Positions 8,477-18,539 are shown, counted from the stretch's first letter. The stretch: 64,000 nt of DNA from NZ13-RE01 sp964612975 (GCA_964612975.1 CAZTGC010000002.1:152946-216945), one strand, 5' to 3'. Notes: generated from the sequence alone by a model not told the origin. Program-made: numbers and translations.

Positions 8477-9143
8477 AGACCTTCCAAGGAACGAGAAGCC
8501 AAGGGAAAGACTTCTTCATTATGGAAGTCAAAGTTTATCGGATTCGGAACTTATTGCAATAATCCTTGGGACAGGAAGTAGAAATTTATCAGTTTTAGAG
8601 CTTGCCCAGAATATTTTAGTAGAATTTGGAAGTTTAAAGAAGCTTTCGGAAATAGGAATTGGAGAATTGATAAAATATCCGGGAATTGGAGTAACAAAGG
8701 CAATTCAGATTAAAGCAAGTATAGAATTGGGAAGAAGGATATTCCTAGATAAAAGGGAATTTTTTAAAGAGAGTATTCAAAATCCAGAGACCGCATATAA
8801 ACTTTTTCAAGAGGATTTTTGGGGCCTTTCCGAGGAACATCTTTTTTGTGCCTATCTTGATACAAGAAATCGTTGTTTAAATAAAAAACTTATTGCAAAG
8901 GGAAATTTGAATATAGTCTATGCTCAACCAAGGGAGATCTTAAAATATGCCCTTCAGGAAAATGCTGTAAAAATAATATTAGCTCATAATCATCCCTCAG
9001 GTGATCTTATTCCCAGCGAAGAGGATATAATATTTACAAAAAGAATGATAGAGGCAGGAGAAATTATTGGGCTTGAGGTGTTGGATCATTTAATTATAGG
9101 AAATAGTGAATATTTAAGTCTGAAGAAGAAAAACTATATTTAA
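8460..9143 (+). CDS. radC: RadC family JAB/MPN domain protein
   Basis: A 227-residue member of the RadC (UPF0758) family. The N-terminal helix-hairpin-helix part contains LSDSELIAIILGTG and KYPGIGVTKAIQIKASIELGRR. The C-terminal metallo-domain has ILAHNHPSGDLIPSEED, with the HxH and Asp ligands of a JAMM zinc site. The family was once called DNA repair protein, but its biochemical role is unsettled; it is often induced in competence. Its position between pilus genes and polA fits that theme. The start overlaps the preceding gene by 17 bp. Confidence 0.92.
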   Translation: MKKKLKDLPRNEKPRERLLHYGSQSLSDSELIAIILGTGSRNLSVLELAQNILVEFGSLKKLSEIGIGELIKYPGIGVTKAIQIKASIELGRRIFLDKREFFKESIQNPETAYKLFQEDFWGLSEEHLFCAYLDTRNRCLNKKLIAKGNLNIVYAQPREILKYALQENAVKIILAHNHPSGDLIPSEEDIIFTKRMIEAGEIIGLEVLDHLIIGNSEYLSLKKKNYI

Positions 9144-9145
9144 TT

Positions 9146-11704
9146 ATGGAACAAAAAACCCTTTGGGAATTGGCTGAAGATAACGAGGAAGAAAAGATTC
9201 TTGTTATTGATGCATCCAGTATAATCTATAGGGTATATTATGCTCTTCCTTCCCTTAAAACTAAGGATGGAGAATTAACTAATGCTCTATATGGATTCAT
9301 CAGGATCCTTCTTAATGCTGTTGATGAATTTAAACCAAATTATTTAGCATTTGCCTTTGATCTTCCTCAACCCACCTTTAGACACAGGATTTATAAAGAA
9401 TATAAAGCTCAAAGACCCAGTATGGGGGATGATTTAAGAAAACAAATCCCTTGGATAAAGGAATTTTTAAAAATAATTAATATTCCTGTATTAGAGGAGT
9501 CGGGGCTTGAGGCGGATGATTTAATTGCTACTATTGTTCATCAAAATAAAGATAAAAAAATATATATTCTTTCTGGTGATTTAGATCTTCTTCAATTGGT
9601 TTCAGAAAATTGCTTTCTTATTCATCCCCAAAGGGGAATTACAGAATTTGTTATATATGATGTGGATAAAGTAAAGGAAAGATTTGGAGTCTTGCCATCA
9701 AAATTGCCATTATTTAAGGTTTTAGTAGGGGATAATTCCGATAATATCCCAGGAATTCCAGGAATTGGACCTAAAAGGGCATTAAAGATTTTGGGAAAGG
9801 TATCTACCTTAGAGGCTTTAAAATATAAATTAAAGAATTTTGATGAGGATATAAGAAAAAGTATAGAGGAAAATTGGAATGTTCTGGAAAGGAATATTAA
9901 TTTAGTATCTTTACAAGTTTTACCAAAAAAAATTACTTTAAAGCCCTATAATAAGGATGAGTTTAAAAATGAAAAATTATTAAAATTCTTGGAAAGATTT
10001 GAGATGAAGAGCCTAATTACAAAGATATTTCCAGAAATAGAAACCTCTCAAGTTGTGTTATCATCTCTCCCAGAGAATCTTGAGGAGCTTGTGGAAAAAG
10101 AAGGAATTTTTGCCTTTAAATTCTTGGGAGAGAAAAACTTAGAAGGAATTTCCTTTTCCTTTAAAGAGAAGGAGGGATATTATCTCTCAAAGTTAGAATT
10201 GGAGAATTATAAAGATTCCTTGGAAAGAATTTTCGCATCTTCAAATATTAAAAGGATTGGGTCTTATATCCAAAAGGATCTTTCCCTTTTTCCTGTAAAA
10301 ATCAAAGGAGAAATTTTTGATGTAAGTCTTGCATCTTATCTTCTTAATCCAGAGAGGCAAAATCATTCCCTTTCAGTTCTTATTGGGGAATATTTTGGAG
10401 ATACAAAGGCTCTTCCCCAAACTTATGCAGGATATCTTATTCCCTTAAGGGAAATACTTGAAAAAAAATTATATCAAGAGGAATTAGAGAAGGTATTTTT
10501 GGAGATTGAGATTCCTCTGATACCTGTCCTTTCTTCTATGGAAAAATGGGGGATAAAGGTGGACCTTTCCTATATAAATTACCTTTCAAGGGAGTGGGGA
10601 GAAAAACTCTTAAAGATTGAAGAAGAAATATATCAATTGGCTGGGATAAGATTTAATATAAATTCTCCTAAACAACTTTCTGAGGTGATCTATGAAAGAT
10701 TAAACCTTCCCACTGGGAAGAGGGGAAAAACTGGATATTCTACTTCCCAAGAAACCCTCAAAGAACTTATAAATTGTCATCCCATAATAAAGAAGATCTT
10801 GGAATATAGAGAGTTTTATAAGTTAAAGAGTACCTATGTAGATTCCATTCCAAGCTTAATAGATCCAAAAACTCAGAGGCTTCATAGTAGTTTTAATCCT
10901 ACAGGGACCTCCACAGGAAGGTTAAGTAGTAGCGAGCCAAATCTCCAAAATATACCCATAAGAAGTGAGGAGGGAAAAAAGATAAGAAGAGCCTTTATCC
11001 CTGAGGAGGGATGGTATTTTATTTCCTTAGATTATTCTCAAATTGAATTAAGAATCCTTGCGCATTTATCAGGAGAAGAAAAGTTAATTAAGGCCTTCTT
11101 AGAAGGTAAAGATATTCATAGAAGAACTGCATCGGAAATTTTTGGTATTCCCGAAGATAAAATAGACGATAATTTAAGATCCAAAGCAAAGGCTGTAAAT
11201 TTTGGAATAATCTACGGAATTACCCCTAGAGGACTTTCTGAAGCTACAAGTCTTTCTATAGAAGAGTGTGAAAAATTTATAGAGAAGTATTTTCAACATT
11301 ATCCAAAGGTATATGAATATATTGAGAGATCTTTAAAGACTGCTCGGGAAAAGGGGTATGTAAAGACAATATTTGGAAGAAAAAGATATATTCCAGAAAT
11401 AAATAGTGCCAATAGACAATTGAGGCAACTTTCTGAAAGAATTGCTATAAATTCACCTATACAAGGCACTTCTGCTGATATTATCAAACTCTCTATGATA
11501 AAGATATATAAGGAATTGGAAGGAAGAAATTTAAAATCCAGGATTCTTTTGCAAATTCATGATGAGTTAATATTAGAGGTTCCTGAGGAGGAATTGGGTT
11601 TTGTGGAAAAAATGGCAAAGGATAAAATGGAAAATGTAGTTTATCTTTCTGTTCCATTGAAGGTGGAGATATCTATCGGAAAAAATTGGGCAGAACTAAA
11701 ATAA
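9146..11704 (+). CDS. polA: DNA polymerase I
   Basis: A family A polymerase for gap filling and primer removal, 852 residues. The 5' nuclease domain is N-terminal, with GDLDLLQLV and the DNA-binding IPGIPGIGPKRALKIL. The middle exonuclease-like domain lacks the Asp-x-Glu metal pair: the position reads IFAFKFLGE, so proofreading is probably absent, as in Taq polymerase. Polymerase motifs are intact: motif A with D629 (SLDYSQIELR), motif B R678, K682, F686 and Y690, and motif C with D806-E807 (IHDELILEV). It starts 2 bp after radC and abuts coaE. Confidence 0.97.
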   Translation: MEQKTLWELAEDNEEEKILVIDASSIIYRVYYALPSLKTKDGELTNALYGFIRILLNAVDEFKPNYLAFAFDLPQPTFRHRIYKEYKAQRPSMGDDLRKQIPWIKEFLKIINIPVLEESGLEADDLIATIVHQNKDKKIYILSGDLDLLQLVSENCFLIHPQRGITEFVIYDVDKVKERFGVLPSKLPLFKVLVGDNSDNIPGIPGIGPKRALKILGKVSTLEALKYKLKNFDEDIRKSIEENWNVLERNINLVSLQVLPKKITLKPYNKDEFKNEKLLKFLERFEMKSLITKIFPEIETSQVVLSSLPENLEELVEKEGIFAFKFLGEKNLEGISFSFKEKEGYYLSKLELENYKDSLERIFASSNIKRIGSYIQKDLSLFPVKIKGEIFDVSLASYLLNPERQNHSLSVLIGEYFGDTKALPQTYAGYLIPLREILEKKLYQEELEKVFLEIEIPLIPVLSSMEKWGIKVDLSYINYLSREWGEKLLKIEEEIYQLAGIRFNINSPKQLSEVIYERLNLPTGKRGKTGYSTSQETLKELINCHPIIKKILEYREFYKLKSTYVDSIPSLIDPKTQRLHSSFNPTGTSTGRLSSSEPNLQNIPIRSEEGKKIRRAFIPEEGWYFISLDYSQIELRILAHLSGEEKLIKAFLEGKDIHRRTASEIFGIPEDKIDDNLRSKAKAVNFGIIYGITPRGLSEATSLSIEECEKFIEKYFQHYPKVYEYIERSLKTAREKGYVKTIFGRKRYIPEINSANRQLRQLSERIAINSPIQGTSADIIKLSMIKIYKELEGRNLKSRILLQIHDELILEVPEEELGFVEKMAKDKMENVVYLSVPLKVEISIGKNWAELK

Positions 11705-12313
11705 ATGTTTATATTGGGGATTACTGGTGGAATTTCCTCGGGAAAAAGTCTTGTGGTTAAGATTCTAAAGGATTTAGGGATAGGAGTCCTTAGTGCAGAC
11801 GAGATTGTACACTCTCTCCTTTCTCAATCCTATTATCTTAATAAAATTAGAGAACTTTTTGGTGAGGAAGTTTTTGATGGAGAGGCTTTAAATAGAAAAA
11901 AACTTGGAAAAATTATCTTTTCTTCAGAGGAAAGAAGGAAAATTTTAAACAATCTTTTGCATCCCCCTGTTCTTAAAATAATAAGGGAGGAAATAGAAAA
12001 AAATAAAGAAAATAAAGGAATCTTAGCCTTTGAAGTTCCTCTCCTTTTTGAAGTGGGAATTGAGGGTTGGTTTGATGAGATATGGGTGGTTTATTGTCCC
12101 TTTGAAAAACAAATAGAAAGATTGATAAAAAGAGATAATATTTCCTACGAAGAGGCGATAAATAGAATAAATTCTCAATTACCTTTAGAGGAGAAGGTTA
12201 AAAAGGCACATTATGTGATAGATAATTCTGGAAGCATGGAAGATACTATAAACCAAGTAAAGGAAAGATTTTGTTATATAAAAAGAATAGTTTATAATAA
12301 TAAGAATGGATAA
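11705..12313 (+). CDS. coaE: Dephospho-CoA kinase
   Basis: Catalyses the last step of coenzyme A synthesis, phosphorylating dephospho-CoA at the 3' ribose hydroxyl. The P-loop is GITGGISSGKS near residue 5, followed by LSADEIVHSLL. The LHPPVLKIIREE and FEVPLLFEVG blocks of the CoaE family are also present. At 202 residues it is of normal size. Its ATG follows the polA stop directly. A polA-coaE pairing is common in several phyla and says little about function. Confidence 0.95.
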   Translation: MFILGITGGISSGKSLVVKILKDLGIGVLSADEIVHSLLSQSYYLNKIRELFGEEVFDGEALNRKKLGKIIFSSEERRKILNNLLHPPVLKIIREEIEKNKENKGILAFEVPLLFEVGIEGWFDEIWVVYCPFEKQIERLIKRDNISYEEAINRINSQLPLEEKVKKAHYVIDNSGSMEDTINQVKERFCYIKRIVYNNKNG

Positions 12314-12327
12314 AAAGGGTGATAGAA

Positions 12328-14316
12328 ATGTCTGGATTTATATTGGTTTCTGAATTTAAGCCCTGTGGAGATCAGCCTCAAGCTATAGAAAAGCTTACTG
12401 AGGGTATCAAAAGGGGATATAAGTTTCAAACTTTAGTAGGAGTAACGGGTTCTGGAAAAACCTTTACAATGGCAAATATTATTGCTAATGTTCAAAAACC
12501 TACATTAGTTATTGCCCCCAATAAGACCTTAGCAGCACAACTTTATGGTGAATTTAAAGAATTTTTCCCATATAATGCAGTGGAATATTTTGTAAGCTAT
12601 TATGATTATTATCAGCCTGAAGCCTACATACCTCAAACTGATACATATATTGAAAAGGATGCAGATATAAATGATAGAATTGATAGATTAAGACATAGTA
12701 CCACAAGTTCCCTATTAAGTAGAAGAGATGTAATAGTTGTTGCCAGTGTTTCTTGTATATATGGTCTTGGTTCTCCTGAAGATTATGAACATATGGTATT
12801 TAGGATAAGATTAGGTGAAGAATTTCAAAGGGATAAACTTCTAAGAAGATTAGTTAAACTTCAATATCAGAGAAATGATTATGAGTTTATTAGAGGAAGA
12901 TTTAGGGTAAGGGGAGATATAGTTGAAATATTTCCCATAGGGTCTGAAAGGGGGATAAGAATAGAATATTTTGGAGATTATGTTGAGGGAATATCTGAAT
13001 TTGATCCTATTTCTGGAAAAAAAATAGTAGATTTAAAAGAGGTTTGGATTTATCCTGCCACTCATTATGTGGCACCTCCTGAGAAAATGGGAAAAGCCTT
13101 GGAGTCCATTAGAAAAGAATTAGAAGAAAGATTAGAAGAACTGAAAAGTCAAGGGAAATTTTTAGAGGCAAAAAAATTAGAAGCAAGAACCCTTTATGAT
13201 TTAGAGCTCCTACAGGAGATTGGGTACTGTAAAGGAATAGAAAATTACTCAAGACATTTTGATGGAAGACTTCCTGGGGAGCCTCCCTATACCCTTTTAG
13301 ATTATTTTCCCGATGACTATTTATTATTTATTGATGAATCCCATTTAACAATTCCTCAACTTAGGGGAATGTATCATGGAGATAGATCAAGAAAATTTAA
13401 TCTTGTGGAATATGGATTTCGTCTACCTTCCGCCTACGATAATCGTCCTTTAACCTTTGAGGAATTTTTGGAAAGGGTGAATCAGGTAATTTTTGTTTCT
13501 GCAACTCCAGCAGAGTTTGAACTTTCTTTATCAGAACAGGTGGTGGAACAATTGATAAGACCAACGGGGCTTCTTGATCCAGAGATTGAAGTCCATCCTA
13601 CAAAGGGACAAATAGAGCATCTTATATCTAAAATAAAAGAAGTGGTAGGAAGAGAAGAAAGGGTTTTAGTAACCACATTAACAAAGAGAACTGCAGAAGA
13701 TTTGGCAGAATATCTTTCCGATCTTGGAATGAAGGTTACATATCTTCATTCGGAGATAGAGACCTTAGAAAGAACAGGAATTCTTCAGGACTTAAGATCT
13801 GGAAAATTTGATGTCCTTGTGGGAATAAATCTCTTAAGAGAAGGATTAGATCTTCCTGAGGTTTCTTTAATTGCTATATTAGATGCAGATAGGGAGGGAT
13901 TTTTAAGATCCGAAAGATCTTTAATACAGATCATGGGAAGAGCTGCAAGAAATGTAAAGGGACGGGTAATAATGTATGCAGATACTATTACAGAATCCAT
14001 GGCAAAGGCTATAGCTGAGACTAAAAGAAGGAGAAAAATTCAGATGGAATATAATGAGGCTCACGGTATTGTTCCAAAAAGTATAAAGAAATCTTTAAAG
14101 GAAGTGTTTCAGTTTGCTGAAGCAGTTATGGAAAATAAGGTTGATTATAGAACCATCTCTAAGGAACTTGAAAGGGAAGAAATTGAGGAAATGATTGTGG
14201 AATTGGAAAGGGCTATGTATGAAGCTGCAGGAAATTTAGATTTTGAGAAAGCTGCCCAATTAAGGGATCAAATAAAGGAATTAAAGGATATTCTTAGGAA
14301 AAAGAGTCTTACATGA
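12328..14316 (+). CDS. uvrB: Excinuclease ABC subunit B
   Basis: The damage-verifying helicase-like subunit of nucleotide excision repair. I place the start at ATG 12328, 5 bases after AGGGTGAT; an in-frame GTG at 12319 lies inside that ribosome site. Walker A is GVTGSGKTFTMAN, and the beta-hairpin that probes DNA is YYDYYQPEAYIPQTDTYIEK. The DESH box and the helicase C-terminal motifs (QIMGRAARN) are present. A C-terminal UVR domain for UvrC contact (DFEKAAQLRDQIKELK) closes the protein. It overlaps uvrA by 4 bp. Confidence 0.97.
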   Translation: MSGFILVSEFKPCGDQPQAIEKLTEGIKRGYKFQTLVGVTGSGKTFTMANIIANVQKPTLVIAPNKTLAAQLYGEFKEFFPYNAVEYFVSYYDYYQPEAYIPQTDTYIEKDADINDRIDRLRHSTTSSLLSRRDVIVVASVSCIYGLGSPEDYEHMVFRIRLGEEFQRDKLLRRLVKLQYQRNDYEFIRGRFRVRGDIVEIFPIGSERGIRIEYFGDYVEGISEFDPISGKKIVDLKEVWIYPATHYVAPPEKMGKALESIRKELEERLEELKSQGKFLEAKKLEARTLYDLELLQEIGYCKGIENYSRHFDGRLPGEPPYTLLDYFPDDYLLFIDESHLTIPQLRGMYHGDRSRKFNLVEYGFRLPSAYDNRPLTFEEFLERVNQVIFVSATPAEFELSLSEQVVEQLIRPTGLLDPEIEVHPTKGQIEHLISKIKEVVGREERVLVTTLTKRTAEDLAEYLSDLGMKVTYLHSEIETLERTGILQDLRSGKFDVLVGINLLREGLDLPEVSLIAILDADREGFLRSERSLIQIMGRAARNVKGRVIMYADTITESMAKAIAETKRRRKIQMEYNEAHGIVPKSIKKSLKEVFQFAEAVMENKVDYRTISKELEREEIEEMIVELERAMYEAAGNLDFEKAAQLRDQIKELKDILRKKSLT

Positions 14317-17147
14317 GTGAAGAATATATAAAAATAAGGGGAGCAAGGGAACATAATCTTAAAAATATAAACTTAGATCTTCCAAGAAACAGGTTAATTG
14401 TATTTACTGGTATAAGTGGATCTGGTAAATCTTCCTTAGCTTTTGATACTATATATGCAGAGGGACAAAGAAGATATGTGGAATCCCTCTCTACATATGC
14501 AAGACAATTCTTGGGACAGTTAAGTAAACCCGATGTAGATATCATTGAGGGACTTTCTCCAGCTATATCCATTGATCAAAAAACTGTTATTAAAAATCCA
14601 AGATCCACTGTGGGAACCGTAACAGAAATTTATGATTATTTAAGACTTCTTTTTGCAAACATAGGAAAACCTCATTGTCCCAATTGTGGTATTGAGATTT
14701 CTGCCCAAACTGTACAACAGATTGTGGATAAAATTTTGAGCTTTCCCGAAGGTAGAAGAATACAAGTCTTAGCCCCAGTGGTAAGGGGAAGAAAGGGAGA
14801 ATATAAAAAGCTTTGGGAAGGTCTTAGAAAACAAGGATTCTTAAGAGTTAAAGTGGATAATGAAATTTACTCCTTAGATGAAGATATTGAGTTGGATAAG
14901 AATAAAAAGCATGATATTTCAGTTATCGTTGACAGATTAATAATAAAGCATGATATAAGGAGTAGATTGTTTGAAGCTATTGAAATTTCTCTTAAACTAA
15001 GCGAAGGCTTAGTATTGATAGAAGAGTTAACCAATGAAGGAATAAAGGAGCATTTATTTAGTGAGAATTTTTCCTGTTCCCAATGTGGATTTAGTTTTGG
15101 AGAGATAACCCCTCGTCTCTTTTCCTTTAATAGCCCATATGGAGCATGCCCCTCATGTTCTGGGCTTGGAGGTAAAAAGGAATTTGATCCTGATTTAATT
15201 TTGGATCTTGAAAGATCCATATTAAATGGAGGAATAATTCCCTGGGGAAGGGATATTTCCCCTTATTATAAGATCCTTTTGACAAATTTAGGAAAGAAAC
15301 TTGGCTTCTCTTTAGATATTCCTCTTAAGTTCTTTTCTGAAAAGCAGAAAAATGCATTATTGTATGGGGTTCCCTTTGCCATCGAAGTAGAATATCCTGA
15401 TTGGGATATATATGGATACAGGCACTTTGAGGGACTAATAAATATATTTATGAAAAGATATCAGGAAACGGAATCTGAAGAGTTAAAGGATTACTTTGAA
15501 AAATTCATGATATTTTCTCCCTGTAGTGAATGTGGGGGAAAAAGGTTAAAAAGGGAAGCATTGGCAATTACAGTGGATGGTAAAAATATTGCAGAAATCT
15601 CTAGCTTAACCCTTTTAGAGCTCCAAGATTTTCTTAAAAATCTTAAATCTACTGATAAGGAAAGAATTATATCAGGGCCAATATTAAAAGAGATTTTTCA
15701 AAGGTTAAGATTTTTAATAGAAGTCGGGGTAGATTATCTAACCTTAGATAGATCTGCAGATACCTTATCAGGAGGAGAATCTCAAAGGGTAAGGCTTGCT
15801 ACCCAAATTGGTTCTGGACTTGTGGGAGTTATTTATGTGTTAGATGAACCAAGTATTGGACTTCATCCCAGAGATAATAAAAGATTAATAGAGAATCTTA
15901 AAAATTTAAGGGATTTAGGAAATACTATATTAGTTGTGGAACATGATGAAGAAATTATAAGGTCTGCAGATTTTATTGTGGATATAGGGCCTGGTGCAGG
16001 AGATCATGGTGGAGAGGTGGTTGTTGCAGGACCTTTGGAAAAGGTTTTATCGCATCCCACATCCATTACTGCCCAGTACCTGAGAGGAGATAAGAAGATA
16101 CCAATACCAAAGGAGAGAAGAAAAGGGAATTCTTATTGGCTTGAGATAAGGGGAGCTTGTGCAAGAAATCTCAAAAATATAAATGTAAGAATACCCTTGG
16201 GAACTTTTGTTTGTCTTACAGGGGTATCAGGTTCTGGAAAAAGTACATTAGTGGAAGAAGTCATATATCCCGCTCTTCTCAAGGCAATATATGGAAAGAA
16301 GATCAAAGGAAAAAATTATGACGAGGTTTTAGGGATGGAATATATAGATAAGGTTATTGTAATTGACCAGTCTCCAATAGGAAGAACTCCAAGATCCAAT
16401 CCTGCTACCTATACAGGGGTTTTTACAGAGATTAGAAATTTATTTGCAGAGCTTCCTGAATCAAAAATTAGGGGATATAAACCGGGAAGATTTAGTTTTA
16501 ATGTTAAAGGTGGAAGATGTGAAGCATGCCATGGGGAGGGAATGGTGAAGGTTGAAATGCATTTTTTACCTGATATTTATATCCCTTGCGAAGTCTGTAA
16601 AGGGAAAAGATATAATAGTGAAACCTTAGAAATAACTTATAAAGGTAAAAATATTGCAGATGTTTTAGATATGAGTGTTGAATCTGCATTAGAATTTTTT
16701 GATAAAATTCCTTCTATAAAAAGAAAACTCCAGACTTTATATGATGTAGGACTTTCCTATATAAAACTGGGACAACCAGCTACAACCCTTTCTGGCGGGG
16801 AAGCCCAAAGGATTAAATTAGCTTCTGAGCTGTCAAAGAAAAGCACAGGAAGAACCTTTTATATATTAGATGAACCAACAACGGGTCTTCATTTTTCAGA
16901 TGTGGAAAAACTTATTACCCTTCTTCATAGATTAGTAGATAGTGGTAATACTGTTTTAGTTATTGAGCATAATTTAGAGGTTATAAAAACTGCAGATTAT
17001 ATAGTAGATTTGGGACCTGAGGGAGGAGAAAGGGGAGGGAAAATTATAGGTTTTGGGACCCCAGAAGAGATTGCAGAGATTTCTGATTCCTATACAGGGC
17101 AATTTTTAAGAAGGATTCTTTTCCTAGAAAGGAGAATATATGTATGA
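14313..17147 (+). CDS. uvrA: Excinuclease ABC subunit A
   Basis: The damage-sensing ABC ATPase of nucleotide excision repair, 944 residues as expected. Two ABC modules are seen, with P-loops GISGSGKSSLAFD and GVSGSGKSTLVEE, and the signature pairs LSGGESQRVRLA and LSGGEAQRIKLA. Zinc modules are CPNCG, CSQCG...CPSCSG and CEACHGEG...CEVCKG. ATG 14313 overlaps the uvrB stop by 4 bp, and its own stop overlaps the next gene by 4 bp, so uvrB, uvrA and ogt are translationally coupled. Confidence 0.97.
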   Translation: MSEEYIKIRGAREHNLKNINLDLPRNRLIVFTGISGSGKSSLAFDTIYAEGQRRYVESLSTYARQFLGQLSKPDVDIIEGLSPAISIDQKTVIKNPRSTVGTVTEIYDYLRLLFANIGKPHCPNCGIEISAQTVQQIVDKILSFPEGRRIQVLAPVVRGRKGEYKKLWEGLRKQGFLRVKVDNEIYSLDEDIELDKNKKHDISVIVDRLIIKHDIRSRLFEAIEISLKLSEGLVLIEELTNEGIKEHLFSENFSCSQCGFSFGEITPRLFSFNSPYGACPSCSGLGGKKEFDPDLILDLERSILNGGIIPWGRDISPYYKILLTNLGKKLGFSLDIPLKFFSEKQKNALLYGVPFAIEVEYPDWDIYGYRHFEGLINIFMKRYQETESEELKDYFEKFMIFSPCSECGGKRLKREALAITVDGKNIAEISSLTLLELQDFLKNLKSTDKERIISGPILKEIFQRLRFLIEVGVDYLTLDRSADTLSGGESQRVRLATQIGSGLVGVIYVLDEPSIGLHPRDNKRLIENLKNLRDLGNTILVVEHDEEIIRSADFIVDIGPGAGDHGGEVVVAGPLEKVLSHPTSITAQYLRGDKKIPIPKERRKGNSYWLEIRGACARNLKNINVRIPLGTFVCLTGVSGSGKSTLVEEVIYPALLKAIYGKKIKGKNYDEVLGMEYIDKVIVIDQSPIGRTPRSNPATYTGVFTEIRNLFAELPESKIRGYKPGRFSFNVKGGRCEACHGEGMVKVEMHFLPDIYIPCEVCKGKRYNSETLEITYKGKNIADVLDMSVESALEFFDKIPSIKRKLQTLYDVGLSYIKLGQPATTLSGGEAQRIKLASELSKKSTGRTFYILDEPTTGLHFSDVEKLITLLHRLVDSGNTVLVIEHNLEVIKTADYIVDLGPEGGERGGKIIGFGTPEEIAEISDSYTGQFLRRILFLERRIYV

Positions 17148-17632
17148 TAGGCACATTTCCTATTATGGATAGCTATTTGATAATAACCTATGAGGGGAAT
17201 GTTATTAAAGAAATAAAATGGCAAAGGGAACCTGTTAATATAAATCTAAATTTTCCCTTTTATCATCTTTTTAATTCCTACTTTAATGGGAAGAGGGTAG
17301 ATTTTTCGGAAATTCTATTAGATTTTTCTAATATTTCTCCCTTTTATAAAAGAGTTTATGAGATGGCAAGGAAAATACCTTGTGGTAAGATAACTTCTTA
17401 TAAAATATTGGCAGAAAAATTAGGTTGTAAAAAGGGAGCAAGAGCAGTGGGACAAGCAATATCTAAAAATCCCTTCCTAATTATAATACCTTGTCACAGG
17501 GTCATAAAAAGTAATGGAGAGATAGGAAGATTTGGTTTGGGAGAGGATTTTAAAAAATTTCTTTTAAAGTTAGAAGGGATAAAGGAGGCAGAAAATGGAA
17601 GGATTCTTAGCCTTGGATATTGGTGGTACTAA
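17144..17632 (+). CDS. ogt: Methylated-DNA--protein-cysteine methyltransferase
   Basis: A suicide repair protein that removes alkyl groups from O6-alkylguanine onto its own cysteine. The active site is IIPCHRVI with the acceptor Cys at residue 117, preceded by the recognition helix GCKKGARAVGQAISKNP. At 162 residues it is a single-domain Ogt/MGMT. Its last 13 codons overlap the start of the glucokinase gene by 38 bp in another frame, giving the tail ENGRILSLGYWWY, which is probably not functional. It is coupled to uvrA by a 4-bp overlap. Confidence 0.94.
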   Translation: MIGTFPIMDSYLIITYEGNVIKEIKWQREPVNINLNFPFYHLFNSYFNGKRVDFSEILLDFSNISPFYKRVYEMARKIPCGKITSYKILAEKLGCKKGARAVGQAISKNPFLIIIPCHRVIKSNGEIGRFGLGEDFKKFLLKLEGIKEAENGRILSLGYWWY

Positions 17633-18539
17633 GATTGCTTTGGGAAGATTTCTAAGGGATGGAAAGTTAGAAGAGAAAATAATCTTCCCAACAAAGGCAG
17701 AAAGAGGTTATAAAAAAATTTTAGATGAAATAATAGGAAATATTAAAAGATTGAAAACTAATGATACCATTGCCCTTGGAATAGGATGTGGTGGGCCCTT
17801 GGATAGTGAAAAAGGTGTGATACTTTCTCCTCCTAATCTTCCGGGTTGGGATAATGTCCCATTAAAAGAACATTTAGAATCTACCTTAAATATTCCCGTC
17901 TTTTTAGATAATGATGCAAATACTGCCTGCTTAGGAGAGTATTATTTTGGGGCGGGAAAAGGGGTAAGGAATTTAGTTTATATAACAGTAAGTACAGGAA
18001 TTGGTGGAGGAATTATTATTGATGGAAAAATTCTTCATGGACAAAGGGATAGTGCTGGAGAGGTGGGACATCAAACTATAATTCCCGATGGGCCCCTTTG
18101 TAATTGTGGAAATAGAGGATGCCTTGAAGCCTTAGCCTCAGGAATAGCTATTGCAAAAAGAGCAAAGGAAGCAATTTTGAAGGGTGAGGATACTATTTTG
18201 AGGGAGTGGGGTAAAGAGGAGAACATATCTGCAGAATTTGTGAGAAGAGCATATCTTCAAGGAGATAAAGTCTCTGAAAGAATTTGGAAGGATGCTTTGG
18301 AATATTTAGGGATTGGAGTGGGAAATATCATAACTATTATAAGTCCTGAAAGAGTAATTTTAGGTGGCGGAATAATGAAAGCAGGAGAAGAAGTTTTAGA
18401 AACTGTAAGAAGGGTAGTTAGGGAGAGGGTAAAGTTAGTTCCCGTGGATAAAGTAGAAATTGTTCCTTCTAAATTAGGGGAAGAGGTAGGATTATACGGG
18501 GCTTTAGCCCTTGTATTAAGCAAGATGGGGGCAAGATAA
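17595..18539 (+). CDS. ROK family glucokinase
   Basis: An ATP-dependent sugar kinase, most likely glucokinase, feeding glucose into glycolysis. Features are the N-terminal phosphate loop LDIGGTKIALG, the ROK core with GHQTIIPDGP and the zinc-binding CNCGNRGCLEALASG, and a C-terminal adenosine motif (ERVILGGGI). The 314 residues match bacterial GlcK. ATG 17595 has an AAAGGAGG ribosome site that lies inside the ogt reading frame. There is no DNA-binding N-terminal domain, so it is an enzyme and not a ROK repressor. Glucose specificity is inferred from similarity. Confidence 0.9.
   Translation: MEGFLALDIGGTKIALGRFLRDGKLEEKIIFPTKAERGYKKILDEIIGNIKRLKTNDTIALGIGCGGPLDSEKGVILSPPNLPGWDNVPLKEHLESTLNIPVFLDNDANTACLGEYYFGAGKGVRNLVYITVSTGIGGGIIIDGKILHGQRDSAGEVGHQTIIPDGPLCNCGNRGCLEALASGIAIAKRAKEAILKGEDTILREWGKEENISAEFVRRAYLQGDKVSERIWKDALEYLGIGVGNIITIISPERVILGGGIMKAGEEVLETVRRVVRERVKLVPVDKVEIVPSKLGEEVGLYGALALVLSKMGAR

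Noticed and set aside
12319..12327. GTG 12319 as the uvrB start
   Set aside because: It lies inside the likely ribosome-binding sequence of the ATG at 12328.
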